Source: Muricoccus roseus
GTDB taxonomy: Bacteria; Pseudomonadota; Alphaproteobacteria; Acetobacterales; Acetobacteraceae
Length of the DNA: 64,000 bases
Direction: 5' to 3'
NCBI RefSeq assembly: GCF_900141905.1
Contig: NZ_FQZF01000018.1
Coordinates: 1 to 64,000, forward strand
Position numbers and translations under genes: made by a program. Shown one piece after another: positions 48,341-57,290 of the stretch (position 1 is the first letter of the stretch; every line of letters starts with the position of its first letter). Below the pieces are notes generated by a model. The model did not search any database, was not told where the DNA came from, and worked only from the letters and a program-made list of their open reading frames with translations.

Positions 48341-49372
48341 ATGAGCATTCTCAACGTCTTCAAGAACGACGCCTTCTCCACCGTGGAGATGACCGCGGCG
48401 GTCGAGCGCACCCCGTTCAAGCCCGCCGGGCTCGGCACGCTGGGCATCTTCGAGGACAAGCCGATCCGCACCACCGCGCTCGCCGTGGAGGAGCGCGACG
48501 GCATCCTCACCATCATCCCGACCTCCGAGCGCGGCACCGCGCCGAAGCCCCGCAAGACGGAGAAGCGCAAGATGCGCTACTTCGAGGTGCCGCGGCTGGC
48601 GGCCGACGACACGATCTTCGCCTCCGAGCTCCAGGGCATCCGCGAGTTCGGCGAGGAGACGGTGCTGATGCAGATCCAGGCGGAGGTGGCCCGCCGTGTG
48701 GCCGGCCCGACGGGTCTGACGTCCAACATCGAGTACACCTGGGAGCGGCACCGCCTCGGCGCCGTGCAGGGCAAGCTCCTCGATGCGGACGGGTCGGTCC
48801 TCTACGACTGGTTCGAGGAGTTCGGGGTCACCCAGCCTTCTGAGATCGCCTTCGATCTGAAGGGCGCCAGCACGGCCGGCACGCTGCGCAAGAAGTGCGC
48901 GGGGGTGGTCCGGGCGATGCAGCGTGCCTCGAAGGGCGCCTGGACGCCGAACACCCGGGTGCACGCGATCGCCGGCGATGCCTTCTGGGACGACTTCGTC
49001 TCCCATCCGGACGTGGTGCAGACCTACGCCAACTGGAACGCGGCGGTGGAGCTGCGGGGCGGCACCGCCTTCTCCTCCATGCCCTTCGGCGACATCGACT
49101 GGCAGAACTACCGCGGCTCGGACGACAATTCCGAGATCGCCGTGGCGCCCGATGAGGTGAAGTTCTTCCCGGTCGGCGCCCCGGGCGTCTTCCAGCGGGC
49201 GCTGTCGCCGGGCGAGAGCTTCCAGTGGATCAACACCCTGGGCAAGCCGGTCTACATCCAGATGATCCTGGACAAGGACCGGGACCAGTGGGTGAAGGCC
49301 GAGGCCTACTCCTACCCGCTGCACATCTGCACCCGCCCCGAGATGCTGCTGCGCGGCAAGCGCGGCGCCTGA
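48341..49372 (+). CDS. Major capsid protein (lambda gpE family)
   Basis: 343 residues from the ATG at 48341, close to lambda E (341). Family features are FSTVEMTAAVERTPFKPAGLGTLGIFE at the front, IREFGEETVLMQIQAEVARR in the middle and the end DRDQWVKAEAYSYPLHICTRPEMLLRG. Main building block of the head. Confidence 0.93.
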   Translation: MSILNVFKNDAFSTVEMTAAVERTPFKPAGLGTLGIFEDKPIRTTALAVEERDGILTIIPTSERGTAPKPRKTEKRKMRYFEVPRLAADDTIFASELQGIREFGEETVLMQIQAEVARRVAGPTGLTSNIEYTWERHRLGAVQGKLLDADGSVLYDWFEEFGVTQPSEIAFDLKGASTAGTLRKKCAGVVRAMQRASKGAWTPNTRVHAIAGDAFWDDFVSHPDVVQTYANWNAAVELRGGTAFSSMPFGDIDWQNYRGSDDNSEIAVAPDEVKFFPVGAPGVFQRALSPGESFQWINTLGKPVYIQMILDKDRDQWVKAEAYSYPLHICTRPEMLLRGKRGA

Positions 49373-49379
49373 CGGCGCC

Positions 49380-49712
49380 GTGCCCGTCGACATCGAAGGC
49401 CTCCTGAACGGCGCCGTCCGGGCGGCGTTCGGGGAGCCCATCACCTACCGCCCCAAGGCCGGCGGGGAGCTTCCGCCCGGTCTCCACGGGGTCTTCGATC
49501 GGACGCAGGTCGAAGCCCTGATGGGGGAGGCTGTCGCCCTCAGCTCGGTCCCGAAGACCTGGCTCGGGGTCCGCCAGGCCGATTTCCCGCCCGGCTTCGA
49601 GCACAGGCAGGGTGACCGGGTCCTGATCCAGGGCCGCACCTTCGCGGTCGTGAACCCGCTGCCCGACGGGAAGGGCTGGGTCTACCTCGAGCTGGGAAGC
49701 GCCACCTCATGA
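49380..49712 (+). CDS. Head-tail joining protein (lambda FII-like)
   Basis: 110 residues. A beta-rich sequence with FDRTQVEALMGEAVALSSVPKTWLGVRQADFPPG, a pattern of the phage head-tail attachment family to which lambda FII belongs. Positioned after the capsid gene and before tail genes, as expected. It overlaps the next gene by 4 bases. Confidence 0.68.
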   Translation: MPVDIEGLLNGAVRAAFGEPITYRPKAGGELPPGLHGVFDRTQVEALMGEAVALSSVPKTWLGVRQADFPPGFEHRQGDRVLIQGRTFAVVNPLPDGKGWVYLELGSATS

Positions 49713-50248
49713 GCGCCACGCATCGCGCGGCCATCCGCGACAAGGTGACGGAGATCCTCCGCGCCGGTGTCGCGGAGGCGGCCGGACGGGTCTTCCGGGC
49801 TCGGACCTGGCCGCTGCAGGGCGGCGACTATCCTGGCTACCTCGTCTACGGCTGGGAAGAAGAGCTGAAGCGCTCCGGCGGCACCGCGCAGCAGACCTAT
49901 TTCGAAGCCCGCTTCCTCCTCGCCGTCGAGGCACGGGTCTCGGACGAGTCCACCGATGCCGAGGACGTCGAAGCCCAGCTCGAGCGCCTCACTGGAGCCG
50001 CGCGCGACCTGGTCCTCACCTCACCCGAGCTGACCGGCGGTGACACCCGGATGATCGAGCGCTTCGACGCCGTGAAGACGACCCTCGGCATCGACACCCG
50101 CAACTCCGAGCTCGCGCTCGGACGCGGCCTGGTCGTCTTCGAGGTGGTCTGGCCCGAGGTCTTCGAGACCGCACGCCCTGAACCCGACTGCGGCTGCGAG
50201 GAATCGAGCCTCGCCTTTCGCCCGGTCCCCGCATCTCCGGCCCCGTAG
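49709..50248 (+). CDS. Tail terminator/completion-type protein
   Basis: 179 residues. Helical front (AAIRDKVTEILRAGVAEAAGRVF) then a beta/helix mix similar in outline to minor tail proteins such as lambda gpU and Mu tail completion proteins that cap the tube and join it to the head. The C-terminal 25 residues have a CGC group. Assignment rests mainly on place and size. Confidence 0.5.
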   Translation: MSATHRAAIRDKVTEILRAGVAEAAGRVFRARTWPLQGGDYPGYLVYGWEEELKRSGGTAQQTYFEARFLLAVEARVSDESTDAEDVEAQLERLTGAARDLVLTSPELTGGDTRMIERFDAVKTTLGIDTRNSELALGRGLVVFEVVWPEVFETARPEPDCGCEESSLAFRPVPASPAP

Positions 50249-50257
50249 GAGCCCCCC

Positions 50258-50434
50258 ATGTATCTGAAGCCGAAGGAGGGCATGTCCGTGCCCGACCCGG
50301 TCCTGCGCGACTTCCTGCCGCCCGAGGGGCGGCTGGTCGAGCCCTCCGAGCACTGGACCCGCATCGTCCGCGACGGCGACGCCGAGCTGGTCGAGCAGCC
50401 GGCCGCGCCCGTGGATGAGGGGAGCGACGCCTGA
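50258..50434 (+). CDS. DUF2635 family protein (Mu gp38-like)
   Basis: 58 residues, beginning MYLKPKEGMSVPDPVLRDFL, then PEGRLVEPSEHWTRIVRDGDAEL. DUF2635 proteins precede the tail sheath in Mu-like phages, as here; the stop shares bases with the sheath start (TGATG). A related domain occurs at the front of the gene at 61174, which is unusual. Confidence 0.8.
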   Translation: MYLKPKEGMSVPDPVLRDFLPPEGRLVEPSEHWTRIVRDGDAELVEQPAAPVDEGSDA

Positions 50435-51912
50435 TGATCGGCTTCACCCAGATCCCTCAGGGCGGGAAGGCGACGCTCTTCTTCGCCGAGGTGGATAACT
50501 CCCAGGCGAACAACCTGACCGCCGGGTCCCTGCGGACCCTGATCATCGGCCAGAAGAACGCCTCCGGCGACATCGCGCCGAACCTGCCGGCCCTCCTCGA
50601 GAGCGTGCTCTGGCTGCAGGGCCGCGCCGGCCGGGGCTCCATGCTCGCGCTGCAGGCCGAGTTCTATCGCAAGCGCGACACGACCGGCGAGACCTACGTG
50701 CTGCCGCTGTCCGACAGCCCCGCCGGGGTCGCCGCGACCGGGAGCATCGCCGTCTCGGCGCCGCCGACGGCAGCCGGCACGGACACGCTCTACATCGCCG
50801 GCCGCCGCATCCAGTACGCGGTCGCGGCCACCCAGACCACGGCCCAGGTCGCCGCGGCCATCTCGGGCGCGATCAACGCCGCCCCCGATCTGCCGGTGAC
50901 GGCCGCGGTGAGCACCAGCACCGTCACCCTGACCGCCCGCGCCAAGGGTGAGGCCGGTAACGACATCCAGATCGTGCGCAACTTCCTGGGCACCCTGGGT
51001 GGGGAGAACGCGCCGGCGGGCCTCGCCATGACGATCACGCCCATGTCGGGCGGCTCGGGCAACCCGGACCTGGCGGCGGCGCTCGCGAACCTGAACGATG
51101 ACGCGTTCGAGTTCTACGTCATGCCCTATACGGACACGACGAGCCTGAACGCGCTGCGGGACCACATCGCGGCGCGCTGGTCCTGGGACAAGATGCTCTA
51201 CGGCGGCGCCTTCTCGGCGCTCCGTGCCACCCTCTCCGGCGCGACGACCTTCTCGGCCGCGCGGAACGACCAGCACATGGTGTGCGTGCCTGTGAATGGC
51301 TCGCCCACCCCCTCCTGGTTGATCAGCGCGGGTCTGGCGGGCAGCTGCGCGGCGAGCGTGCGGGTGGATCCCGGGCTGCCGCTGCATGGCCTGCCCCTGG
51401 ACATGCTGCCGCCGCCCCGGGAGCTCCGCTTCGGGATCGGCGAGCGCAACATCCTGCTGAACAACGGCATGGGCGCCTTCGTGGTGCAGGCCGACGGCAC
51501 GGTGCTGACGGACACGCTGGTGACCACCTACCGCACCAACGGGCAGGGCGCGCCGGATGACAGCTACCTCTACCCGGAGCGGCTGTACTGCCTGGCCGCG
51601 GCGATCCGCCGCCTCAAGAACGGGGTGACCAGCCGCTTCGGCCGCTTCAAGCTGGCCTCCGCTGATCAGCGCCCGCGCCCCGGCTCGCGCATCATCACCA
51701 CCAGCATCATCCGCGACTTCATCCTCGGCGAGTACCGCCGCATGCAGGATGACGGGCTGGTGCAGGAGTATGACCGCTTCGCCGAGGCCCTGGTGGTGGA
51801 GCGGAACAGCGCGAACCGCTGCCGCGTGGACGGCCTGCTGCCGATCATCCCCATCGACCAGTTCCGCCAGTTCGCCGGGCTGGTTCAGTTCCGCCAGTCC
51901 ACGGGAGCCTGA
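50434..51912 (+). CDS. Contractile tail sheath protein (Mu gpL-like)
   Basis: 492 residues, the size of Mu L. Sheath signatures include the opening ATLFFAEVDNSQANNLTAGSLRTLIIGQ, the SADQRPRPGSRIITTSIIRDFILGEYRRMQDDGLVQ section and the end RCRVDGLLPIIPIDQFRQFAGLVQFRQS. It wraps the tail tube and drives DNA injection by contraction, so this prophage makes a myovirus. Confidence 0.93.
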   Translation: MIGFTQIPQGGKATLFFAEVDNSQANNLTAGSLRTLIIGQKNASGDIAPNLPALLESVLWLQGRAGRGSMLALQAEFYRKRDTTGETYVLPLSDSPAGVAATGSIAVSAPPTAAGTDTLYIAGRRIQYAVAATQTTAQVAAAISGAINAAPDLPVTAAVSTSTVTLTARAKGEAGNDIQIVRNFLGTLGGENAPAGLAMTITPMSGGSGNPDLAAALANLNDDAFEFYVMPYTDTTSLNALRDHIAARWSWDKMLYGGAFSALRATLSGATTFSAARNDQHMVCVPVNGSPTPSWLISAGLAGSCAASVRVDPGLPLHGLPLDMLPPPRELRFGIGERNILLNNGMGAFVVQADGTVLTDTLVTTYRTNGQGAPDDSYLYPERLYCLAAAIRRLKNGVTSRFGRFKLASADQRPRPGSRIITTSIIRDFILGEYRRMQDDGLVQEYDRFAEALVVERNSANRCRVDGLLPIIPIDQFRQFAGLVQFRQSTGA

Positions 51913-51915
51913 TCC

Positions 51916-52284
51916 ATGGCCTACCAGCCCGGTGCCCTCGCGGGCACCTCCTACCTGACCGTGGGCGGCCTGGCGCTGCCCGTCGTGTCCGGCGTCGGCT
52001 ACGGCGTGTCGCGCTCCCAGAAGGAGACCCTGACCGGCCAGGACGGCGTGCACGGCTTCTCGGTGAAGCCCATCCCGGGCTTCATCAAGGCCGTGGTGCG
52101 CGACATCGCCGAGATCTCCGTCGCCGAGTTCGAGGCGATGGAGGACGTGCCGGTCTCCCTCGAGCTCGCGAACGGCAAGCGCATTTCCGGCAACGGCATG
52201 TGGTGCGTCGGCGCGATCGAGGTGAATTCGGACGAGGCCACGATCGAGCTCCGCTTCGAGGGCCCGGACGTCGAGGAGACCTGA
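51916..52284 (+). CDS. Tail tube protein (Mu gpM-like)
   Basis: 122 residues, matching Mu gpM in size. Beta-rich, with GVGYGVSRSQKETLTGQDGVHGFSVKPIPGFIKAVVRDIA at the front and MWCVGAIEVNSDEATIELRFEGPDVEE at the end. It forms the inner tube. Next to the sheath gene as in Mu. Confidence 0.85.
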   Translation: MAYQPGALAGTSYLTVGGLALPVVSGVGYGVSRSQKETLTGQDGVHGFSVKPIPGFIKAVVRDIAEISVAEFEAMEDVPVSLELANGKRISGNGMWCVGAIEVNSDEATIELRFEGPDVEET

Positions 52285-52285
52285 C

Positions 52286-52606
52286 ATGCACGATGACGAC
52301 GCGATCCTCGATGTCGACGTGATCGAGGAGATCCCGCCCAAGCGGATCAATTTCCCGGCCATCGAATTCGCCGGGAAGAAGTACGACCGCCTGGTGCTCC
52401 GCTCGCCGACGGCGCAGGCCCTCGATGAGGCCGAGGCCAAGAGCGTCCAGTCCACCTCGATCGCCGGCGCGGTGCATCTGATCCATCGGGTCAGCGGCCT
52501 GCCCCTGGGGGTATGCCTCCAGCTGGACCCGCGCGTGCTCCACCTGGCCGGGGCCTATTTCGAGCGTTTTACGCCGCCCGCCCCGAAGGCGGGTGGGGAC
52601 GCCTAG
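52286..52606 (+). CDS. Tail assembly chaperone, first frame (Mu gp41-like)
   Basis: 106 residues, with INFPAIEFAGKKYDRLVLRSPTAQALDEAEAK at the front, helical after that. Such chaperones sit before the tape measure gene and usually make a longer form by ribosomal frameshift. The overlapping -1 frame supports the same here. It folds the tape measure before tube assembly. Confidence 0.75.
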   Translation: MHDDDAILDVDVIEEIPPKRINFPAIEFAGKKYDRLVLRSPTAQALDEAEAKSVQSTSIAGAVHLIHRVSGLPLGVCLQLDPRVLHLAGAYFERFTPPAPKAGGDA

Positions 52607-52620
52607 CAGGCCACGTAACC

Positions 52621-52716
52621 ATGGCCTGCGGCTTCGGGCCGCAGGACTGCCTGAACATGACGCCGGCCACCCTGCTCTGGTGGGCCCGGCGCGCGGCCGA
52701 GAAGGGGCGCCTCTGA
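52621..52716 (+). CDS. Tail assembly chaperone, frameshift part (-1 frame)
   Basis: A short frame reading MACGFGPQDCLNMTPATLLWWARRAAEKG that ends two bases before the tape measure gene. In this phage class it is normally translated as the end of the preceding protein after a slip. The -1 frame is open from at least 52513 across the gp41-like stop at 52604, so a slip anywhere between would join the two. I could not pick a classic slippery site; an independent ATG start at 52621 is the other possibility. Confidence 0.55.
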   Translation: MACGFGPQDCLNMTPATLLWWARRAAEKGRL

Positions 52717-52717
52717 G

Positions 52718-54814
52718 ATGACCGCCTCCTCTGTGGGTGCGCTGAGCGTCACGATCAGCGCCGTAGACGCGCTCAGCAAGCCGCTGCTGGCCATGCGGCG
52801 CGGGGCGATCGACCTCAGCGCCGGCTTCGCCAAGCTCCGCGCCGAGACGAGCCGGGGCTTCGGCTTCGACCGCCTGCGGACAGGGGCGCGGAGCGCCGCC
52901 GAGAGCCTGTCGGCGATCGTCCCCTCTCTCTCGGCCATCACGGCGGCCGGGAGCGTGGTCGGCGTCTACCGGCTGGCCGACGGCTGGGCCCGGATGGGCG
53001 CCAACCTCGGCCGGGTGGCCTATCGCACCCGCACCGCGGTGCCGGATCTGAATTCCCTGCAGGCAGCCGCCAGGATCGCCGGTTCCTCGGCCGAGGACAT
53101 GGCGCAGGGCCTGGAAGGCCTCGGCGACGCGATCACGGACGCCATGGGCGGCCGGGACGACACGGCCATGATGTACCTCCGCCAGCTGAGGGTCAGCCTC
53201 AGGGATGCGAACGGCCAGGCGCGCACGGCGGCCGACGTTCTGCCCGAGGTCGCCGGCGCGCTCGAGGGGATCGGCAATCCCGCCCTCACGGCTCGCGTCA
53301 TGGCGGCGCTTCGCCTGCCGCCGGGCCTGCTCCCGCTGATCGTCCGCGGGCGGCGAGGGCTGCGGGAGCTCCGTGAAGAGGCGGACCGCTACGGCGCCAC
53401 GAGCGAGGAGGGGGCCCGCGCGGCGCGGCAGTTCGAGGAGGCGCAGGGGCGCCTGAGCCTGGCCGGCCAGGGCCTGGCGAACACGCTGGCCGCCCGCCTC
53501 GCGCCCGTCATGGTTCCCCTCATGGACCGCTTCGGCACCTGGCTGGCCATGAATCGCGAGTGGGTGGGGTTGAAGGTGGACCAGGGCATCGGCCTGGTCG
53601 CCGACGGATTCAATGCCATGCCCTGGCAGGCCATCAGGGAGGGCGCCGGCCATGTCGGCGAGATCGCTCGCGATCTAGGCCAGATCGGCTTTCCGGAGGG
53701 CTTCGGGCGCGAGCTGGGCGAGATCCTGCGGACCTGGAATTCCTGGTACCAGAGCGTCCGCGCGTTCTCCGAGAGCCCGCTCGGCCGCTGGTTCTTCGAC
53801 AGGGACGCGAGCAGCGCCGGGCAGGGCAAACGCTGGAGCCTCTCAGGCCCCATTGGGACGCTGCCCGAGGGCGACGCCGCGGCGGCGGCGGAAGAGCGGC
53901 AGCGCCGTGCCGAGACGGATGGGCAGGACTACATCCCTCGGCGCCGCGACGACTGGCTCGGCCGTCAGTGGAACGGCCTTCTGGATGCTGGGCGCGAGAG
54001 CGCCGCGCGCCGGCAAGGCGCCGCGGCAACGGCACCCGGCACGCTCGATGATGCCGATCGCGGCTGGAGGGCGTGGCGGCAGGTGGGGGAGAACCTCGCT
54101 GCCGTCTTCGGCCTCGTGAACCGGCCCGAGCGCATCACGGGTCTCGCGCCGGGGCACACGCGCCGCCAGGCGCAGGACGATCTCCCCGCCGGCGATGTGA
54201 CCGGCCGAGAGGGGGGTGCACCCCGCGGGATCCGCAACAACAACCCGCTGAACCTTTCCTACGTCCCCGGCCAGCAGGGGCTGGATGCGTCCCGTCCACA
54301 TGATGGGCGGTTCGGCCGCTACGCCACGATGGAGGCCGGCATCGCCGCTTCCGTCCGGCAGATGCAGATCCACGCCCAGCGACGCGGCGCTGACACGCTC
54401 GGCAAGATGATCACCCTCTGGGCGCCACCTCAGGACCGGAACGACACGGCCGGCTACATCCAGCGCGTCGCTGCCGAGACGGGCCTGGACCCCAACGCCC
54501 GTATGGACTGGCAGGACGCGGGGGCCCTCCGCCGCGTCGTCGGCGCCATGGCGCGGATGGAGAACGGGCGGGGGGTGGATGCCGGCCAGATCGAGCGGGG
54601 CGTTGCCCTCGGCCTCGGTCGGCCCGCTGCAGCGTCGAGCGGGCCTGGCCAGGGCGTCGCCCCGCCCGCCGCAGGCCCCTCCGGAGCTGGAGAAGCCCGC
54701 CCGGGCATGGACATCCGCGTGCGGGTGGAGAGCCCCCTCCCGACCACTGTCACCACCCGAACCTCCGATGGGCAGAGCAGGGTCGTTCGGCCTGAGCTGG
54801 GGACCACCCCATGA
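52718..54814 (+). CDS. Tail tape measure protein with C-terminal lysozyme-like domain
   Basis: 698 residues; sets tail length and is injected with DNA. The front and middle are helical and Ala-rich with repeats typical of tape measures. From about residue 500 there is RGIRNNNPLNLSYVPGQQG, then FGRYATMEAGIAASVRQMQIHAQ, then TLGKMITLWAPPQDRNDTAGYIQRV, the pattern of lysozyme-like virion muralytic domains such as P5. It probably helps to breach the cell wall during injection. Overlaps gpN-like by 4 bases. Confidence 0.85.
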   Translation: MTASSVGALSVTISAVDALSKPLLAMRRGAIDLSAGFAKLRAETSRGFGFDRLRTGARSAAESLSAIVPSLSAITAAGSVVGVYRLADGWARMGANLGRVAYRTRTAVPDLNSLQAAARIAGSSAEDMAQGLEGLGDAITDAMGGRDDTAMMYLRQLRVSLRDANGQARTAADVLPEVAGALEGIGNPALTARVMAALRLPPGLLPLIVRGRRGLRELREEADRYGATSEEGARAARQFEEAQGRLSLAGQGLANTLAARLAPVMVPLMDRFGTWLAMNREWVGLKVDQGIGLVADGFNAMPWQAIREGAGHVGEIARDLGQIGFPEGFGRELGEILRTWNSWYQSVRAFSESPLGRWFFDRDASSAGQGKRWSLSGPIGTLPEGDAAAAAEERQRRAETDGQDYIPRRRDDWLGRQWNGLLDAGRESAARRQGAAATAPGTLDDADRGWRAWRQVGENLAAVFGLVNRPERITGLAPGHTRRQAQDDLPAGDVTGREGGAPRGIRNNNPLNLSYVPGQQGLDASRPHDGRFGRYATMEAGIAASVRQMQIHAQRRGADTLGKMITLWAPPQDRNDTAGYIQRVAAETGLDPNARMDWQDAGALRRVVGAMARMENGRGVDAGQIERGVALGLGRPAAASSGPGQGVAPPAAGPSGAGEARPGMDIRVRVESPLPTTVTTRTSDGQSRVVRPELGTTP

Positions 54815-55575
54815 GCTGGCAGGACAGCCTCCACCCTGCCTCCTGGCGGGGCCTCTCCTTCGGGGTGTGGGCGCTGGAAGGCCGCTTCGGCCGGAACCTG
54901 GCCGTGCACGAGTACCCCTTCCGGGACTCCATCACGATCGAGGATCTCGGGCGCGCCGGGCGGCGCATCCGCATCACCGGCTTCCTCGTCGGCGACGACG
55001 TCATCGAGCGCGAGAGCGGGATGATCGCCGCGGCCGAGGAGGAAGGGCCGGGGCCGCTGGTGCACCCGACGCTCGGCGAGCTCGAGGTGCATTGCCAGGA
55101 GCTCGCGCCGCTCTGGCGCCACGACCTCGGTCGCGTGGTGGAGCTGACCTTCAACTTCCTGGAGCCCGGCAACCAGCTGGGCGGCCTCAAGGCCGTCGAG
55201 GATCTCGGCGCATCGGTCGGAAAATGGGCCGATGAGCTGGACCTGGGCGCCGCAGCCGACTTCGTGAAGGGCGCCGGCAGTGCCCTGCAGCAGGGTGTCG
55301 ACGTGGTTCGGCAGGTTCGCCAGACGGTGTCCGGCTGGACCTCAGTTGCCTCCCGCCTCATCGGCGACGCGCGCAGCGCGCTGGGCGTCGTCGGGGCCGT
55401 GGTCCCCGGCCTCGACCGCACCCTCGGCCGCTTTGCGAGCGGGCTGCGGAGCCCGCTCGGCCAGGTGAACCGGGTGTTCTCGACCGTGGACGGTGCGGTG
55501 TCGCGCCTGATGAGCTCGCGCCGGGCGGTGACCCGAGGCGTGGAGCGGATCTCCAAGCTGGTGGACCTGCTGTGA
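54811..55575 (+). CDS. Mu gpN-like tail/DNA circulation protein, N-terminal half
   Basis: 254 residues. SWQDSLHPASWRGLSFGVWALEGRFGRNLAVHEYPFRD and the GFLVGDDVIERESGMIAAAEEEGPGPLVHPTLGELEV block are the family hallmark. The normal Mu N protein is about 490 residues, so only the first half is here, followed by a coupled second gene. It is a baseplate/tail-tip protein, also called DNA circularisation protein. Confidence 0.85.
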   Translation: MSWQDSLHPASWRGLSFGVWALEGRFGRNLAVHEYPFRDSITIEDLGRAGRRIRITGFLVGDDVIERESGMIAAAEEEGPGPLVHPTLGELEVHCQELAPLWRHDLGRVVELTFNFLEPGNQLGGLKAVEDLGASVGKWADELDLGAAADFVKGAGSALQQGVDVVRQVRQTVSGWTSVASRLIGDARSALGVVGAVVPGLDRTLGRFASGLRSPLGQVNRVFSTVDGAVSRLMSSRRAVTRGVERISKLVDLL

Positions 55576-56135
55576 GCACCCTCTCCGACCTGGCAGCGGC
55601 GGCCCAGGATCTCGCCCGCCTGGTGCGGGACATGGCCCTGGACCCGGCCGACGCCATCCGGCTGCTCACCCCACTGGCGGCCTGTGCCGCGGATCAGGCG
55701 GCGGCCGGGGACGCGATCGGCAGGGCCATGACGGCTGCCCAGGCCGCCTCGGCCGCGCTGTGCCGGCGAGCGGCCCTCGCCGAGCTCGGCCGGGCCGTGG
55801 CCCAGGCGGAGCCCCGCTCGTGGGACGAGACTGTCCAGCTGCGCGACCAGGTCTGTGCCCTGCTGGATGCCGAGATCATAGTTGCGGCGGACGCCGGAGA
55901 GGACCGCTCCTATGCGGCGCTCCGGGGCCTGCGGGACGCGGTCGCGCGCCGGCTGAACGCCAAGGCCGGGGGACTGCCACGCCTGCGCACCGTCGAGGTG
56001 CCGCAGGCGGAACCGGCGCTCGTGCAGGCGTTCCGCCTCTACGGCGACGTCACCCGGGCGGATGAGGTTTCGGCCTATGCCGCGGCTGAGGACCCCAACT
56101 TCATCGTCGGGACCTTCATGGTCCGCGGAGCCTGA
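55572..56135 (+). CDS. Mu gpN-like, C-terminal half (split gene)
   Basis: 187 residues. The end (FRLYGDVTRADEVSAYAAAEDPNFIVGTFMV) is the form expected at the C-terminus of gpN family proteins (RADEL...NP F), and the middle is helical. The GTG start overlaps the first half's stop by 4 bases (GTGA), so the two are made together. Together they give about 441 residues, close to a one-piece gpN. Confidence 0.65.
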   Translation: MSTLSDLAAAAQDLARLVRDMALDPADAIRLLTPLAACAADQAAAGDAIGRAMTAAQAASAALCRRAALAELGRAVAQAEPRSWDETVQLRDQVCALLDAEIIVAADAGEDRSYAALRGLRDAVARRLNAKAGGLPRLRTVEVPQAEPALVQAFRLYGDVTRADEVSAYAAAEDPNFIVGTFMVRGA

Positions 56136-57290
56136 ATGCCTGCCCGAGATGGTGACCTGAAGCTGCTGGTCGATGGCCAGGAGCTGCTCGGCTGGCAGGA
56201 GGTGCGCGTCACGCGGGGGCTCGAGCGGACTCCGCCCGACTTCCTGCTGCAGGTGAACGAGCGTTTCCCGGCAGGCAAGGGCGTCATCGCCAAGCCCGGC
56301 CTGAGCTGCGTGGTGAAGATCGGGGATGACACGGTCCTGACGGGCTGGGTGGATCGCTACACCCCGGGCGTGAACAAGCGCTCCGGCTCCCGGCGAACCG
56401 TCTCCGGCCGCGGCAAGACGCAGGACCTGGTCGACTGTTCCGCGTATCTGCGCGGCCTGGCCAACCAGGTCAGCAATGCGCCCACCCGCCAGGTCATCGA
56501 GCAGCTCTGCGCACTCTTCGGGATCGAGGTGGACGCCCGGGACGGCGACGGCCAGGTCGTGCCGCAGTTCAACGTCATTCTGACCGAGCGCTGCTGGGAC
56601 ATCGTGGACCGCGTCGCGCGGCACTCCGAATTCCTGGCCTATGAGGGCACGGACGGCCGGCTGATCCTGACCAAGCTGGGCAAGGACACCATGGCCAGCG
56701 GCTTTCGCGAGGGGATCAACGTCGAGGACGCTGATGTCTCCTTCGCCTACGATCAGCGCTACAGCCTGTACGAGGCCGTCACCATCCCGACGGAGATCCT
56801 GGGCGACACGGCCCGGGCCCTGAATTCGCCGGATTACAACCTCCGCGCCCGGGTCACGGATGACGCGATCGGCGTCGCAGAGCCGACTAAGGGCAAGCGC
56901 TTTCGCCCGCTCGTGCTGATCGCCGAGACCATGCAGAACGGGGTCGATATAGCCCTCAAGAGGGTCCAGTGGGAGCGCGCGCGCCGCATCGGCCGCTCGC
57001 AGGCCGTGACCCTCGTCTGTGATTCCTGGCGGGATGCAGCGGGGCGGCTTTGGGAGCCCGGCTTCCGGGCCCCGGTGCATCTGCCCAGCCTTGGCCTGCT
57101 CGACAAGGAATGGGTCATCGCGGAGGTGACGTATCGGCGCGGGTCCCAGGGCACGCTGACCGACGTCACCCTCATGCCAGAGGACGCCTTCCTCCCGGAG
57201 CCCATCCTGCTGGCCGCCTTCGACGCGCAGCTGGACGCCGCCCTGAACGAGAGGGGCATGATCGAGGGCGGGGGAGGGCCCATCCCATGA
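56136..57290 (+). CDS. Baseplate hub protein (Mu gp44/gpP-like)
   Basis: 384 residues, similar in size to Mu P (379). The front GDLKLLVDGQELLGWQEVRVTRGLERTPPDFLL, RTVSGRGKTQDLVDCSA and PTRQVIEQLCALFGIEV are conserved in this baseplate hub family. It joins spike and tube. It ends 4 bases into the spike gene. Confidence 0.9.
   Translation: MPARDGDLKLLVDGQELLGWQEVRVTRGLERTPPDFLLQVNERFPAGKGVIAKPGLSCVVKIGDDTVLTGWVDRYTPGVNKRSGSRRTVSGRGKTQDLVDCSAYLRGLANQVSNAPTRQVIEQLCALFGIEVDARDGDGQVVPQFNVILTERCWDIVDRVARHSEFLAYEGTDGRLILTKLGKDTMASGFREGINVEDADVSFAYDQRYSLYEAVTIPTEILGDTARALNSPDYNLRARVTDDAIGVAEPTKGKRFRPLVLIAETMQNGVDIALKRVQWERARRIGRSQAVTLVCDSWRDAAGRLWEPGFRAPVHLPSLGLLDKEWVIAEVTYRRGSQGTLTDVTLMPEDAFLPEPILLAAFDAQLDAALNERGMIEGGGGPIP

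Noticed and set aside
46838-49444. An 868-codon minus-strand open frame
   Set aside because: Lies opposite the protease, scaffold, gpD and capsid genes and is rich in Arg/Gly/Pro with no domain.
49897-52455. An 852-codon minus-strand open frame
   Set aside because: Antisense to tail terminator, sheath, tube and chaperone genes that have clear family matches in order. A compositional artefact.
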